From: Primulina eburnea
Taxonomy: Eukaryota; Streptophyta; Magnoliopsida; Lamiales; Gesneriaceae
Assembly: GCF_022965805.1 (NCBI RefSeq)
Contig: NC_133109.1
Coordinates: 2,805,001-2,869,000, forward strand
DNA length: 64,000 nt
Direction of reading: 5' to 3'
Positions 41,041 to 53,200 of the stretch are shown here, in pieces. Below the pieces are notes generated by a model. That model was given only the letters and a program-made list of their open reading frames with translations, did no database searches and was not told the DNA's origin. The first letter of the stretch is position 1; every line of letters starts with the position of its first letter. The position numbers were made by a program, and so were the translations under genes.

Positions 41041-42795
41041 TTCTTGCTGTATCTGTTATAAATGCGCGGTGAAGAAAGACCGATATTCCTATTCTTCTGT
41101 TCATTCATATGACTGCTGTGCATGCACACATCAATACTGTAGAAGTTTCATTTGTGACGGGTTAATGTGTAATCTACTTTATTTTAATTAATTTTTTCTA
41201 AAAAAAACTATGAAATAGCATAAGAAGAAGCATATTTTTGGATTACTCTGGCGGTGACTGGTTGTGTGTGGAAAGATATCGATTACTTTGTCCAATTTTT
41301 TATTTTGGATTTTGCAGCACGGATTTCATATTTGGTCTGTATGTTAGTTGGGTTGGAGGTTGTCTTCTTTTCTGGATTAGACCAGTTCTTGGTTTTGAGC
41401 GTCTTAGAATTTTGTAATTTGGGCATTATGCGAAATATTTGAGCCCTTGTATAGCATGAAGTGGTATTTTCAAATATAATAATGTGTTCTAATCGTCTTA
41501 TGGGTCAATTTTATGAGACGGGTTTTTGACCCTACCCAACTACATAAAAATTTTATTTTTTTTATGTCATATGTATTATTTTTCATGATATGTATAAATC
41601 AAGTTGACTCATAGATATATGATCGGTGGATAGTGGGGGAACAAGGAAAATTGGATCACCCGTGCTAAGACTTTAAACTTTGAAATTTTTAATTTTTAAA
41701 ATTAAGCTACTCTGCTTAATATCAAATTAATACAAATCTTTTTAAATTTATATATATATAATGTTAAAAAAAATAAAATTGGGTCGCATGTGCTAAATAA
41801 CAATCTTAGTCATTTTGCCATAGTTATCTTGATTTTCTAACAAAATTTACCTACTCTCTATATGATCGGTTCTAATAACTAAAATCGATAATCGTATTGT
41901 GAGATTAAAATTTTCTTATAATTTACAAATAATCTTATTTGTTTACTCTTGAAATTTATCAACATTGTTTTGCTATAAACTTTAATGAGTGGATCTCATG
42001 TGAGACGGTCTCACGAATATTTTTCTGTGAGACGGGTCAATCATACCGATATTCACAATAAAAAGTAATACTCTTAGCATAAAAAGTAATATTTTTTCAT
42101 GTATGACCCAAATAAGATATCTGTCTCACAAAATACGACCAATGAGATCGTCTAACGCTAGTTTTTGCCAACTTTAATATGGAACATATATTGTTTTAAA
42201 TTTAAAACTATATATTAACGATGTTGTGATTTGTAGATTTGATTAAAATAGGATATTTATGTCAAAAAATTACTTAAATTGATTGGTTACGTGACTAAAA
42301 TTTATAATCTCGTAGATAAATGAGAAAAAATATGTCACGTGTTTATAGTAATGGGAATAAAATCATGATGATATTTTCAAGAATTTGTATTCCATAGAGT
42401 ATTAATATTAATATATTTAAAAGGGTTATTATAAACGACATATGTACGTAATGAAATTTCATTATTCGCAGACTAAATTAATTACTTCATGATACCAATC
42501 AGGGATTTCTTTTGTCAAATTTTCGGTTCTAGTCTATTTACTTATCGATTTTTGTTTTAAATGTTGATATACTATCGTACATGTCAACAATTTCGAGTGT
42601 CATGTCAATATTTTTCGTTGTCAAATCAGCACTCCGACAAATTAGAATCAAAAACAAAATAAATATCAAAGTTACTGTACAAAACTCAAACTTTGAATAT
42701 TTAGTAGACTAAAACTCAAAATTGAACAAGTTACTAGACTAAAAACGTTATTTTCCCATCAAAATTAAAATTATTCAATAAATTGACTGATTTAG
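41041..42795. other. Intergenic, 3' flank of REIL gene
   Basis: 3' UTR sequence is expected just after 41040. Otherwise AT-rich, with one good GTGAGACGGTCTCAC element at 41985-42160 and a decayed relative near 41490-41600. No gene is supported. Confidence 0.5.
41985..42160 (+). repeat. GTGAGACGGTCTCAC element, copy 4
   Basis: Well-preserved copy, starting near GAGTGGATCTCATGTGAGAC. Confidence 0.7.
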
Positions 42796-44060
42796 GGATC
42801 AAGATCTTCGGCTGTGGGTTCTCCCACAACAGAGTGTGATGTGCTGTAGATTTTAGTCCATAACTTTATAAGAAAAAACTAATTTTAAAAAAAATTGATA
42901 TTCTTATATTTTAATTATTTCAAAATTAAAATTATATTTTTTATATTAAAATATACGATTAATAATCTAATTTAAAGTTACAATTTTATTTTTGGTTACA
43001 AATATATATTGTGGGGGGTCAAATGACGCATCTCTTATTACGTTTTCTTTTATAATTTGTTCAACTCTTTTTTAAAAAAAATGTTAATAACAATTTAATT
43101 TTTTTGTGACAAATATTTGATTCCGAACGAACAAGAAAAACCGACGTTACATTCAATTTTTATAATATTATAGTTTTTTTAAAAAAAAATTATTTTCTCT
43201 TTTTTTATATTGTTAATTTTTATATTTAGAAGTTAACATTTTATTAATCACATATTTGTTTGAAATATTATTTTCTCCTTTTTTGTATTGTTAAATTTGC
43301 TCATTTCTTTTTAAAGTTTTAAATACAAAAAATATTTTTTTCTTTCTTAGAGATTTAAGAAATAATCTAATTTTCAAAAAAAATCTAAAAAATTTTTTTA
43401 AAAAAAGACTAAGCGTTCGAACAAGAAAAAATTATACACGATAATTTTTTTTTATATCATATCAATTTTTTTGTATTATTTTTAATTGTTCAATATGTTC
43501 AACCTTTTAAAAAATTTTGTACGTTTTTTTAATTGGATTATTTCTTATATACCTAAAATTATATATATATATTTCCTGTATTTAGACTTTAATTTTATTT
43601 TTGTTACAAATATGTGATTAATAAAATTTTAACTTCTAAATAAAAAATTAACAAGATAAAAAAGGAGAAAATAAATTTTTTTTTTTAAAAGGACTATAAT
43701 ATTAAAAAAAATTGAATGTACCTTCGTTTTTTTTTTTGTTCGTTCGAAATCACATATTTTTTAAAAAAATTAAATTTTTATTAACATTTTAAAAAAAGAG
43801 TTGAAAAAATTATAAAAGAAAAAATAATAAGAGATATGTCATTTTACCCTCCCCCCAAATATATATTTGTAACCAAAAATAAAATTGTAACTTTAAATTG
43901 GATTATTAATCACAAATTTTAATATTAAAAATATAATTTTGATTTTAAATAATTAAAATATAAAAATACCAATTTTTTTAAAAAAATAAGTTTTTTTTTT
44001 ATACCGTTGTGGACTAAAATCTATAGCACACCCTCTTCCCACAGCAGAGGATCTTGATCC
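42796..44060. mobile_element. Mutator-like foldback element
   Basis: 1,265 bp flanked by a 9-bp direct repeat CTGATTTAG (42787-42795 and 44061-44069). Ends are GGATCAAGATC and its inverse GATCTTGATCC. The two arms (about 42796-43255 and 43600-44060) are long, imperfect inverted repeats separated by about 340 bp of AT-rich DNA. A 9-bp target duplication with long inverted repeats is typical of Mutator-type elements. No ORF. Confidence 0.75.
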
Positions 44061-44069
44061 CTGATTTAG

Positions 44070-44469
44070 CGCAATTTTAAACTTGTTTAAAGTTGGGAAT
44101 AATACTAACTAATTATTTGCTTATGAAAAATTCATCCTTCGATCCTGAAATCAAGTTGTTCCCACTTCTGACTAGGGTCCTTTGTAATGTAGAATAACCA
44201 TTAATCCTTAGAGCTTATGAATCTGAATGAAAGAAGAGTTTGAAGCCAATATAACAATCTTTATTTCATCCCAAGGAAAAAACAGAACAACAAAAATTTT
44301 ATTTTTGAAATTATTATGAATTTTTTTTATTATCGTAGTACTATTCTAAATAAATATTAGATTTCAAAATTTATATATATGTGTGTCACTACAAAAAGTA
44401 TGAAGTAACTTTTAGTTTTCCTTTCCGATTTCTATTTTCTTGATCATAAGTATTTGATTGTAATTAATT
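44070..44469 (+). promoter_or_regulatory. Upstream region of the aquaporin gene
   Basis: 400 bp between the foldback element and the TIP start codon. TTTATATATATGTGTG at about 44371-44386 is a possible TATA box about 90 bp before the ATG. The transposon ends about 400 bp from the start codon and so forms part of the promoter. Confidence 0.35.
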
Positions 44470-45886
44470 ATGGCCGGAATCGCTTTCGGAGGATTCGATG
44501 ACTCGTTCAGCATTTCCTCGTTGAAGGCATACATCGCCGAGTTCATATCCACGCTTCTCTTTGTATTTGCCGGTGTTGGCTCCGCCATGGCTTACAGTTG
44601 AGGCTTAAGAATTTAGTCGATAATCAAGATTGATATATACAAAAATCTTTATATTTTTAAAAATATTTCACGTGAAATTTGAAGCTATTTTATCTGAATA
44701 TCCATGTGCGGCATGCTAGACCATTGCTACGCCTAAACGTCCTAGATTTCATTGTTCTTAACAGACAAGTTGACAACAGACGCCGCCCTCGATCTAGACG
44801 GGCTGGTGGCAGTGGCTGTTTGCCACGGATTCGCTCTTTTCGCGGCAGTGGAGGTAGGAGCCAACATCTCCTGTGGCCATGTCAACCCGGTCGTCACGTT
44901 CGGTTTGGCTGTTGGCGGCCAGATCACTATCCTCACGGGTATCTTCTACTGGGTTGCTCAGATTTTGGGATCCATTGTAGCGTGTTTATTGCTTAAAGTC
45001 GTCACAGGAGGCTTGGTAAGTCTAATTATGACATTTTAAGTTAGTGCCTAATGAATTATTTCTAACCTGAAAGAAAGAAATTAAACAGTAAATTTACGAT
45101 AGTAAATAATAGGAAAATTACTATCATTGTGAAATCTTGATACTATTGAAATTTTTTTACTCTTTTCAAATCTTGATCACAAAGACTTCTGAAAATGCAA
45201 ATGAACAAGTGTTTGTTCGCTCAAGATTTGAAAACATGAAATTATATGTGCTCAGATTTGAAAATACGAGATGTTAGATATATCTTTTTTTATGAGGTTT
45301 TTAGTCAATCTTGAGATTTCACGGGATAATGTATGAAATTAACTATAAATAATATAATGCTGGCAAAATAGAAACGATGAAGTATACTTTTTATAGCAGT
45401 ATTTTCTAAAGCATAGCTAGCTATTGATAACCACGAATTTGAAAAAAATTCTAAAATCTAAATGAGGAGAAGCCAACAAAATTCCTCAGTTTCTGAACCT
45501 TGGGATGAATATTGGGCATGCAGGCTATCCCAACCCATGGTGTGGCTGCTGGAGCCGTTGAAGGAGTTATAATGGAAATAATTATCACATTTGCATTAGT
45601 CTACACAGTCTATGCTACGGCAGCTGATCCGAAGAAAGGCTCGTTGGGCACCATTGCACCGATTGCTATTGGATTTATTGTGGGTGCAAACATCTTGGCC
45701 GCGGGACCGTTTTCCGGTGGGTCGATGAACCCCGCCCGATCTTTTGGACCCGCCGTGGGTAGTGGGGACTACTCGGGCAATTGGATCTATTGGGTCGGAC
45801 CACTTATTGGTGGAGGATTGGCTGGGACCATCTATAGTAATGTATTCATGCATCGTGAGCACATACTACCTACGAATGAGTTCTAA
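44470..45886 (+). CDS. TIP2: Tonoplast intrinsic protein (TIP2-type aquaporin), 3 exons
   Basis: Exons 44470-44596, 44765-45015, 45524-45886; GT-AG, phases fit, 246 aa. A vacuolar-membrane channel for water and, in TIP2 members, ammonia. Begins [14 protein letters not shown], as TIP2 proteins do. Six membrane spans are expected. The second half-helix has a normal NPA ([14 protein letters not shown]), but the first reads [11 protein letters not shown], that is NPV in place of NPA, with Cys where Gly is usual. The filter residues I can place (His in CHGFALF, Ile in APIAIG, Gly and Arg around the second NPA) fit the TIP2 set H/I/G/R. Frame and splice sites are intact. Confidence 0.94.
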
Positions 45887-48286
45887 GGTTGATTTTCGAA
45901 TGTTTTATGCAATTTTTGTAATGTTCGTGGTGGAAAATGAGATGTCCCTTTTGATAACTGATTCTTTTGTCATAAGAGAGAGTTGAGGGAATTTGTTTTC
46001 TTTTTCTTCCTTTTGTTTTTATTGAATTTGGTTTGCAGCCTTTGGATCCATTTTCTTGGTGTCTTGTTTGCTTGGTGAAAAGATATATCCGACATGTCCA
46101 TAATCCTCCGAGAAGCAAGCGGAAAACCAAGTAAATGTAATTAGTTTACAACCATATCCAAGGCATGGTGTAAAAAGCCAAATAACAACAGATAAATTAC
46201 ATCCTCCGTATCAGACCCTGGTCCAAGCTAATCGCTGCCATACGCCTAAAAGAGAACATTGTTGCCGGATTGAAAGGTCCGTCCAACTTAAAACTTGCCT
46301 CGTGAGAATGGGGTGCTCAAAATAAAAGTAAGGGCGTAAACAACTTAATTGTCCAATACTTAAGCACAAGTATACAAACATATATGAAATGCAGTGTCCC
46401 GGTAATCATGTATCAATATTAGAACCTAAACTTTAAGCGCCAATGTGTGTAGCACATTGCTGAGGGTGTCAATTCAGGTGGAACGGGTGGTTCGGATCGG
46501 GTCGATTCATAGTACTATTTAAAAATTGATCAACCCGAACCAGATTTAACTCAAAAACTCTCAATCCGAACATGAACCCGATTAACCTGATCAACCCGAC
46601 TAACCTGATTTTCTTTAAATTTTAAAAAATTAAATAAAATTTAAAAAAATAATTATATTATTATAATTTAAACACAAAATATCAAAATCTCTTATATATG
46701 ATTTAAATTTAAAAGTTTAATTATAGAAAATTAAAGTATATTTATTAAATTAAATAAATAATTATTTAAAAAATAAAAAATGGACAAATAAATATTAAAT
46801 TATGAAATTTATGATATAAATATACAATAATTTTTTTTACAGAAATAAAATATATAAAAATACAAGCAGTATTTATTAATTATATTTTTTTAAGAAAAAA
46901 AAACTTAAATTTTCGGAACTCAACCCGATCATTTTTTCGGGTCAGCTATCGTGTCCAACTCGATCTGACCCTAACCTGAAATCTCAAATATAAATATGAT
47001 TTTTTTCGGGTTGAACCGTGTCGAGTTGGTGAGTCGAGTTTGATTTTATACCATTGAAACTTGAATGCACCAGCCGTGGAGAACAAACCCAAATTCAGGG
47101 TATTTGGATTTAAAAGCTTTCTGTTTTATAAAATATTTTTCTAAGTTGACTTTTAAAAAAACTAAAAGTTGTGTTATTTGTGTGTTTGGATAAATAGATA
47201 AAAATTACTTTTTTAATTCATAATTAATAGAGAAGTTTTAGATAGTGTTTACAATCGCGAAAAATGAGTGATTGTTGGATTTTGGTTTAAAAACAAATTA
47301 GTTATGTGTTTCTTAAATTTCAATTGACAAAAATTTGTGTGAGACAGTCTCATAGATCGTATTTTATGAAATAAATTTTTTATTTTACTTATTCATAAAA
47401 AAATATTATTTTTATATTTAAAATATTATTTTTATTATAAATATTGATAAAATGGATTGACCGTGTGCTCACGTACTCTACTCAATTTCATCGTCTTTCA
47501 TTTTTCTTCTTTGATTTTTCATCTGTCGTCAGGAGAAATCTTCTTCGTGAGATTTAATTCTTGAGGTAATTTGCACCTAAAGGTAAAATATCCTTGGATC
47601 TGTTATTTTTTCATTTGATTGGGCTAATTTTTTTTATTAATTTTAAAATTTTCAATTCCAAATGACTTTCGAATTGGGGCAAAATTAGTTTTATTATTGT
47701 GAAAATATAGCTGCAAGTGTTGAGTCATCGATTCATGTTGATTGTGGAATGGAATTAAATTAAGATGCAAGGTAAACTGAATTCGAGTTTGTACTGTCGT
47801 AGATTTTCAGTTTGAGACTGTTCTTGGGATGATGATGATGTGCTCTCCTGACATTTCTTTGGTTATATTATTTAAGGATGTCAAAATGTAATTAGTTTTT
47901 TGCTTATGTTAAATGATTGGATTTAGGGTTGTTTCTGTTAAGGGGGTGACTGAATGGATTTTGGGACTTGCTTAAATCTGCAATGCCTGTGTAGTGGGAA
48001 CTAGTGGGAAAAAGAACATAGACGGTAGAAGAAAATCAATTCTTGCAGACAAATAAACGAGTTCAACAAGGAACAATTGATATGGTTGGCAACAATTTTT
48101 ATATCACAATCTAGTCGTTTACCATGCACACAAAGTGTTCGATGGAATGTAGTCTTGTCAATTCCCCAAGTTCTCATTGTCCCTCTTTTCACTGATTTCT
48201 CTATAATTTTGCCTTGTATCATTACTTAATTGCTTTGGCTTTTCATCAAGTATTAAGAGAACATTTTTTTCTTGATGCAAGAGTCA
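45887..48286. other. Intergenic between TIP2 and SEN2
   Basis: TIP 3' UTR, then AT-rich repeat-like DNA. Around 46470-46620 and 46915-47050 are inverted GGGTCGGGTT-type stretches. A decayed GTGAGAC element lies at about 47335-47465. A possible 5' leader of SEN2 starts near 47480, with a candidate intron from about 47564 (GAG/GTAATT); unproven. Confidence 0.4.
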
Positions 48287-49033
48287 ATGGGGCCGAGATG
48301 GAAAGGAAAAGCAGCAGAAGCAACATCCCTTGCAGACCCCATGTCAAAAATAGTTTCTCGACTTCAATCCTCTTTGATCGAGTCCGATTCTCATGGAATC
48401 CTTTCCGGCTGCAGTGTTCTTCTTGCAGCACATCCAGAGCAACTTGAAATCTTGAATCAAGCGTGTTTTGGTCGCCCGATAATTACCACTGAGAAGGATA
48501 AGCAGTGGTTTCAATTGTGTTTGGAAGAAGCTTTTTACTTGTGCTATGTGATGAAGTGCATTAAGATTGTTGGTGGAAACAACTGCCTGATAGATGATAC
48601 AGAGTTGTGGCTATACATGGCTTCCAAGAAAGATTGTTTCCCAGTCTTATTTAAAGCATACTCTCATCTTCGAATGAAGAACTGGGTCGTGAGGGCAGGC
48701 TCTCAGTATGGTGTCGACTTTGTTGCCTACCGGCATCATCCAGCTCTGGTGCATTCAGAATATGCTGTACTTGTGATATCTGAGGAAGATGGTGACGCAA
48801 ATGGCAGGTTGAGGGTTTGGTCTGATTTTAATTGCACGCTTCGTCTCTGTGGTAGTGTTGCGAAGACGTTGTTGGTTCTTTTTATTAGCAAAAATGGTGA
48901 CAATCGTGATGTTACTCCATCATGTGTAGAGAATTATAATGTTGAGGAGAGGATCATTTCCAGGTGGATTCCAGAGCGAAGCAGAGAGAATCAAGAAATG
49001 GAACACAAGAAATCATTTAAATCACAAACTTAA
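48287..49033 (+). CDS. SEN2: tRNA-splicing endonuclease subunit SEN2
   Basis: Single-exon frame of 248 aa from MGPRWKGKA; an in-frame ATG at 48275 would add four residues. SEN2 is a catalytic subunit of the SEN complex that cuts introns from pre-tRNAs. The N-terminal part (ADPMSKIVSRLQSSL, ACFGRPI, EKDKQWFQL, EEAFYLCY) is the plant SEN2 domain. The C-terminal nuclease domain has GSQYGVDFVAYRHHPALVHS and GSVAKTLLVLFI, giving the Tyr/His/Lys catalytic triad (Y in QYGVDF, H in ALVHSEY, K in VAKT). Ends normally. tRNA-Asn and tRNase Z lie just downstream on the other strand. Confidence 0.95.
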   Translation: MGPRWKGKAAEATSLADPMSKIVSRLQSSLIESDSHGILSGCSVLLAAHPEQLEILNQACFGRPIITTEKDKQWFQLCLEEAFYLCYVMKCIKIVGGNNCLIDDTELWLYMASKKDCFPVLFKAYSHLRMKNWVVRAGSQYGVDFVAYRHHPALVHSEYAVLVISEEDGDANGRLRVWSDFNCTLRLCGSVAKTLLVLFISKNGDNRDVTPSCVENYNVEERIISRWIPERSRENQEMEHKKSFKSQT

Positions 49034-49439
49034 TTATTGGAGCATGAACGTAGGATTCAAGGTCTCCTCTTATCGAGGGGGTGAAGAAATGCATTTAACG
49101 TATTGATGTACAAAGAGGCCTTGTTATTGTTTTGTTTTGGGAATTTTTGAGGAATTAATTTTGGAAAAATAATTTGTATGTTTGGAAAAATAATAAACTA
49201 GAAAATCCATTAGTATTAACCAACTCTCTCTCGAGCTACTTTTAAAAAAAAGTTTGCCAAAGAAGAATCCAATAAGCTGAACTAAAGAATCAATCGGAAA
49301 AAAAGAAAAAAGATGTTAGATCAAATACAAAAATAATATGAAATAAGAAATTTTAGGACTGATTTTAAAACTCTGTTTTGTTTCAATTATGACAAACTCA
49401 TACAACGATCTCAATAGTCAAACATACGATCTCAATTAT
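49034..49439. other. SEN2 3' flank
   Basis: Presumed 3' UTR followed by AT-rich DNA. No gene seen. Confidence 0.5.
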
Positions 49440-49890
49440 AACAAACTCGAGACTGCACTGACTGAGCTGACCTTTTAGGTCAATAGGGGTAGTTCATGCA
49501 CTTTATTTTTCAGTCTAAGAGCGAAGAACTCAAATTGAGCTAGCTTCCTTACTTTCTAGCTTGTCTAAGCTTGCTGGATTTTCCTCACTCGCTGTATTGA
49601 ATCTAACCGGCTTACGAGATGTAAAAAAATCCTCGGAGAAGGACGAAAACCCAAGGAAGGAAACTACATCCAAGCGCTTAGAAAGCTATCACCGCTTTCG
49701 GATATGTGCATAGCACAGCGTCACTAGTGCGAGTCGAGTCCATATGCAACGGGACAAAAATCTAGTAAAGAAAGCAGTATCGAATAGAGCGGGCTCAAGT
49801 ACACAAGCGAGGGAGCGATCTCCATGAAGGATGAACCACAATCCAGAGGGAAAGGGAAGAGCGGACGATCCTTTCGAAATATTTTTCTTT
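49440..49890. other. Higher-GC segment, possibly organelle (mitochondrial) DNA insert
   Basis: Balanced base composition and purine-rich phrasing such as AAGGAAGGAAACTACATCCA, unlike the AT-rich flanks. It resembles plant mitochondrial intergenic DNA in style. No gene in it. This is an impression, not a match. Confidence 0.25.
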
Positions 49891-49993
49891 TAAATAAGTG
49901 TTCTTTGCAAAATGCATTTATAGCCTAGCATTGATTTGGGTGATTAGGAAGAAATCTCATAAATATAAAAAATCATATAAAGTAATAATAAAA

Positions 49994-50017
49994 CGCTAGA
50001 AGGAGGGCTTGAACCTC

Positions 50018-50050
<33 letters not shown>

Positions 50051-50067
50051 AACTGAGCTATTCCAGC
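49994..50067 (-). tRNA. trnN-GTT: tRNA-Asn (anticodon GTT)
   Basis: On the minus strand, 74 nt folding as a full cloverleaf: acceptor GCTGGAA/TTCTAGC with discriminator G, D stem GCTC/GAGC, anticodon stem TGTGG/CCACA around CTGTTAA (anticodon GTT), T stem GGAGG/CCTCC with TTCAAGC loop. No intron. TTTT follows directly as a Pol III stop. It is the nuclear-type sequence, not the organelle one. It lies 191 bp past the tRNase Z stop on the same strand. Confidence 0.95.
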
Positions 50068-50258
50068 AGACGTTCGTGTTTTCGGTAATTATGTTTATTG
50101 TTAATTAAATTTAAAAAACTAAGTATGAAATAACCTAAATAAAATGTAGGCTTGATTTTTCTATCACCGGTGACAGGGAAAAAAAGATCACAGTTTGAAG
50201 TGAAAACGACGGAAACATAGGATATGCATATTCAAAGACCAATTAAAAAGAATTTGAT

Positions 50259-53200
50259 TCATCCAATTGCAGTAATTAAATTAACATCATCAGATTCATC
50301 AACAATCATCTCGTCTCTGAATAGAAGCTTAAGGTATGGCAAAACTCTAGGAAGAACACGCAAATCCGCTAAATTAACACTCATCAGATCAAATGCAATA
50401 CACGTTTTGTGCATGTGGTCTTCGTTGAACACTGGAATCTTGGGGTATCTTTGGCTGAAATGAGTAAGAATTATACGGTATGCACCAGCAGCATCACCTA
50501 CTTCCACAGCTTCTTTTGTCGTGCTGTGGTTTCGTGCAATGGCCTCGTCCACCATGCTATCTTCAAAGGTCGCCTAAAAGAGGGAGACAATAAAGTCACA
50601 GTCAAGAAGCTGCTAGCAATGTCCCTTAAAACATATACTTAAAAGAGTAGATATCGTCTTGCTAAAAGCTATAGGTTTCAGTAATAATGGAACTCATATC
50701 ATATAAGTTCTGGATGTTTAAAATACTTATATAGTGACACACACTAAGGTATATTTACAACGCAAACTAAATCTCCCGGGTGATTATTATAAACACAATC
50801 CATGCTCATGGGGTTTCAATGTCATTCACCATACAAATATCAACCCAAAAAACCAATTCAAGTAGAGCAATGAGTTTCAAGACTTGCCTCGTGTATAAGA
50901 ACCGTAGCCCCAGATGATGCCTTCACAAGCTCAGGACATGGCCTGGTGTCGCCTGAGTACACTATTTTCCACCCTGGTACGGTCTTCCCAACTCTATTGA
51001 TCTTATTTGCGCCTTGCAATACAACACCAAATGCTTGTGGACAATGAATGACAGGAAAACTTATCAATGCTTCTAATCCAGCTTCATTGAGAACCTTCTT
51101 CAATGACTCAAGGATAGGAATGGCGGCAGCATTTTGTGTATGACTGCCCGGTCCTTTCCAGTAGCTCTGCATACGACTTCCTCGAGCAAAAAGTGTAGAA
51201 TCAACATGTTTGTCTACTTTCCCGATTGGGTCTAGACTCTTCACATTTTCTTTGTTTGATTCTAAAGCCTCTAGAGATGCCTCTGTGGTATGCCCGCAAT
51301 CAAGAAACTGCATATCAAGATCCTCGAGTCTTTGGTATGCATCGAGAAATCTTTTAAGCTGCCTAGGGCCAACAACGATGACGGGTTCGTGTGGCGATAC
51401 CTTCAATAAATCACGTCTCAACGCAAGTATTCTAGCGAGACCTACGTGATGATCGGCATGGATATGTGAAATCCAAATACATCGTAAACCTTTTACAGCT
51501 TCATCTGCACCTTCAACACCAAATCTGTGGCCAAAATATCATGGAAATGTTATAACTTTATAACATCAGGAAAACAAGTATCGAAACAAGAATATTTAAC
51601 ATGGTTTTACCTTCTTTTTAGCTGTCCAAGGGTTCCCTCGCCACAATCCAAAAGTAAACTTCCTTTTGAAAACAAATTAATGAAAATAGAACTAACATTT
51701 CGATATTTTGAGGGTTGAGATGAACCAGTTCCAAGAAGAACGATTTCCATTTCTTCTCTTGTTATATTTTCAAGACAGCTTGGAATTGCACCTCCGTGTA
51801 ACCAGGGTTCTTCAGTCATAACTATGTCAGCTTCTAATGATGTCTTCTCCAGACTAGTTATTCTGTTTTCCCACCAGAATTGGGCCACTTGTTTTGAAGC
51901 ATCCACAATCTCAGGTATCTCTGACTTTAGCTCATCAATGATCTCAGACGGAGATGATACATTTGGTATACCCGATCTGTCAAGCCCAAGATTTGCATAG
52001 GGACGTAGATGGAACTGCATAGCATTTATAAGTTTCATCACCAGCAGACTTGAAATAGACACTAGTATTTAAATCATAACTAAGTAAATAACCCTATAAC
52101 TAACAAATACGCATTGTGAATAACATACCCAGAGTTCTCAAAACTACCTCCAAACTAACAGTGAGAAGAGTGCAATGACATAAAAACAACGAACATGTGA
52201 TAATTAAAAACAATTCATGTCAAGACTCAAAATCAAGTCATAACCTTATCATTCTTATTCATTTGTTTTTCATCCATTAAAACTCAAGAACAAGTAATAA
52301 ATCAGTATTTGTACAAGCAAATTTGAAAAAAAATGATACAGTTTATGGGTTAGAAAACCAGCTGCACAAAAGCTAACCATTACATAAAGAGGTCCAAGAA
52401 ATATAAGAGAAAGTAATGATAAATTATCTTGAGAACAGATTGAGCACCGAAGCTTTTATACCTTGAGAAGATTCTCTGCTGGTATAATTTCAGTTTTTGA
52501 AACAAGATTCTGCCAGGATGGAATAAGATAAATTAGTAAAGAGCACATACACATTTGAGTACAATCATATGAACTAAATGTACTTTTCGATAACAGAAAT
52601 CAGAGTTTAAACACAACATAAAATCATCGAGATATACCTTATTTGACTCTCTTGCATCTGATGACATGGACTTGAGATGCTGCAGAGACCAAAAACCAGG
52701 AGCTGGAAAAAGTTGAGGACACAAGTAGTTAAGACGTGTTGCAATTCTAGCACTTGCTTTCATGATTGGCACTTCGATATTCCTCCTAAAATAAATATGA
52801 GATCCATCAAATTTAACTGTTCCAGAACAAACCAGGCAAAGTAAAAATATCCACCAAATTTGAAAATTATAAATTACAGAGAAAAAAATGAAGAAAAAAA
52901 TAACCAACGTTTCATGTCCTGCCATGATATGCTGAGCAGCGCCAAATTTAGACATCCACATTTGATAATCAGGAGTTTTTGAGACAAATGCAGGACTTAA
53001 ATGAATTACACAATTCACAGTTTTGGGACACTCTGGAGCTATATCTACATAGTAGGGAGTCAGGTGTTGTAGAGAGGATAACTTCTCAAAATGTGCCAAT
53101 GTTGGGCAGTCGACCAGCAGTACAATAGGACCAGGAACGGACGGACCCAGTACATCACTTGGGTGTACCTAAAAAGCACAATACCTGAAAGGTTTAAACC

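Noticed and set aside
44679..44996. 105-aa Arg-rich frame over TIP2 exon 2
   Set aside because: Out-of-frame shadow of the aquaporin exon.
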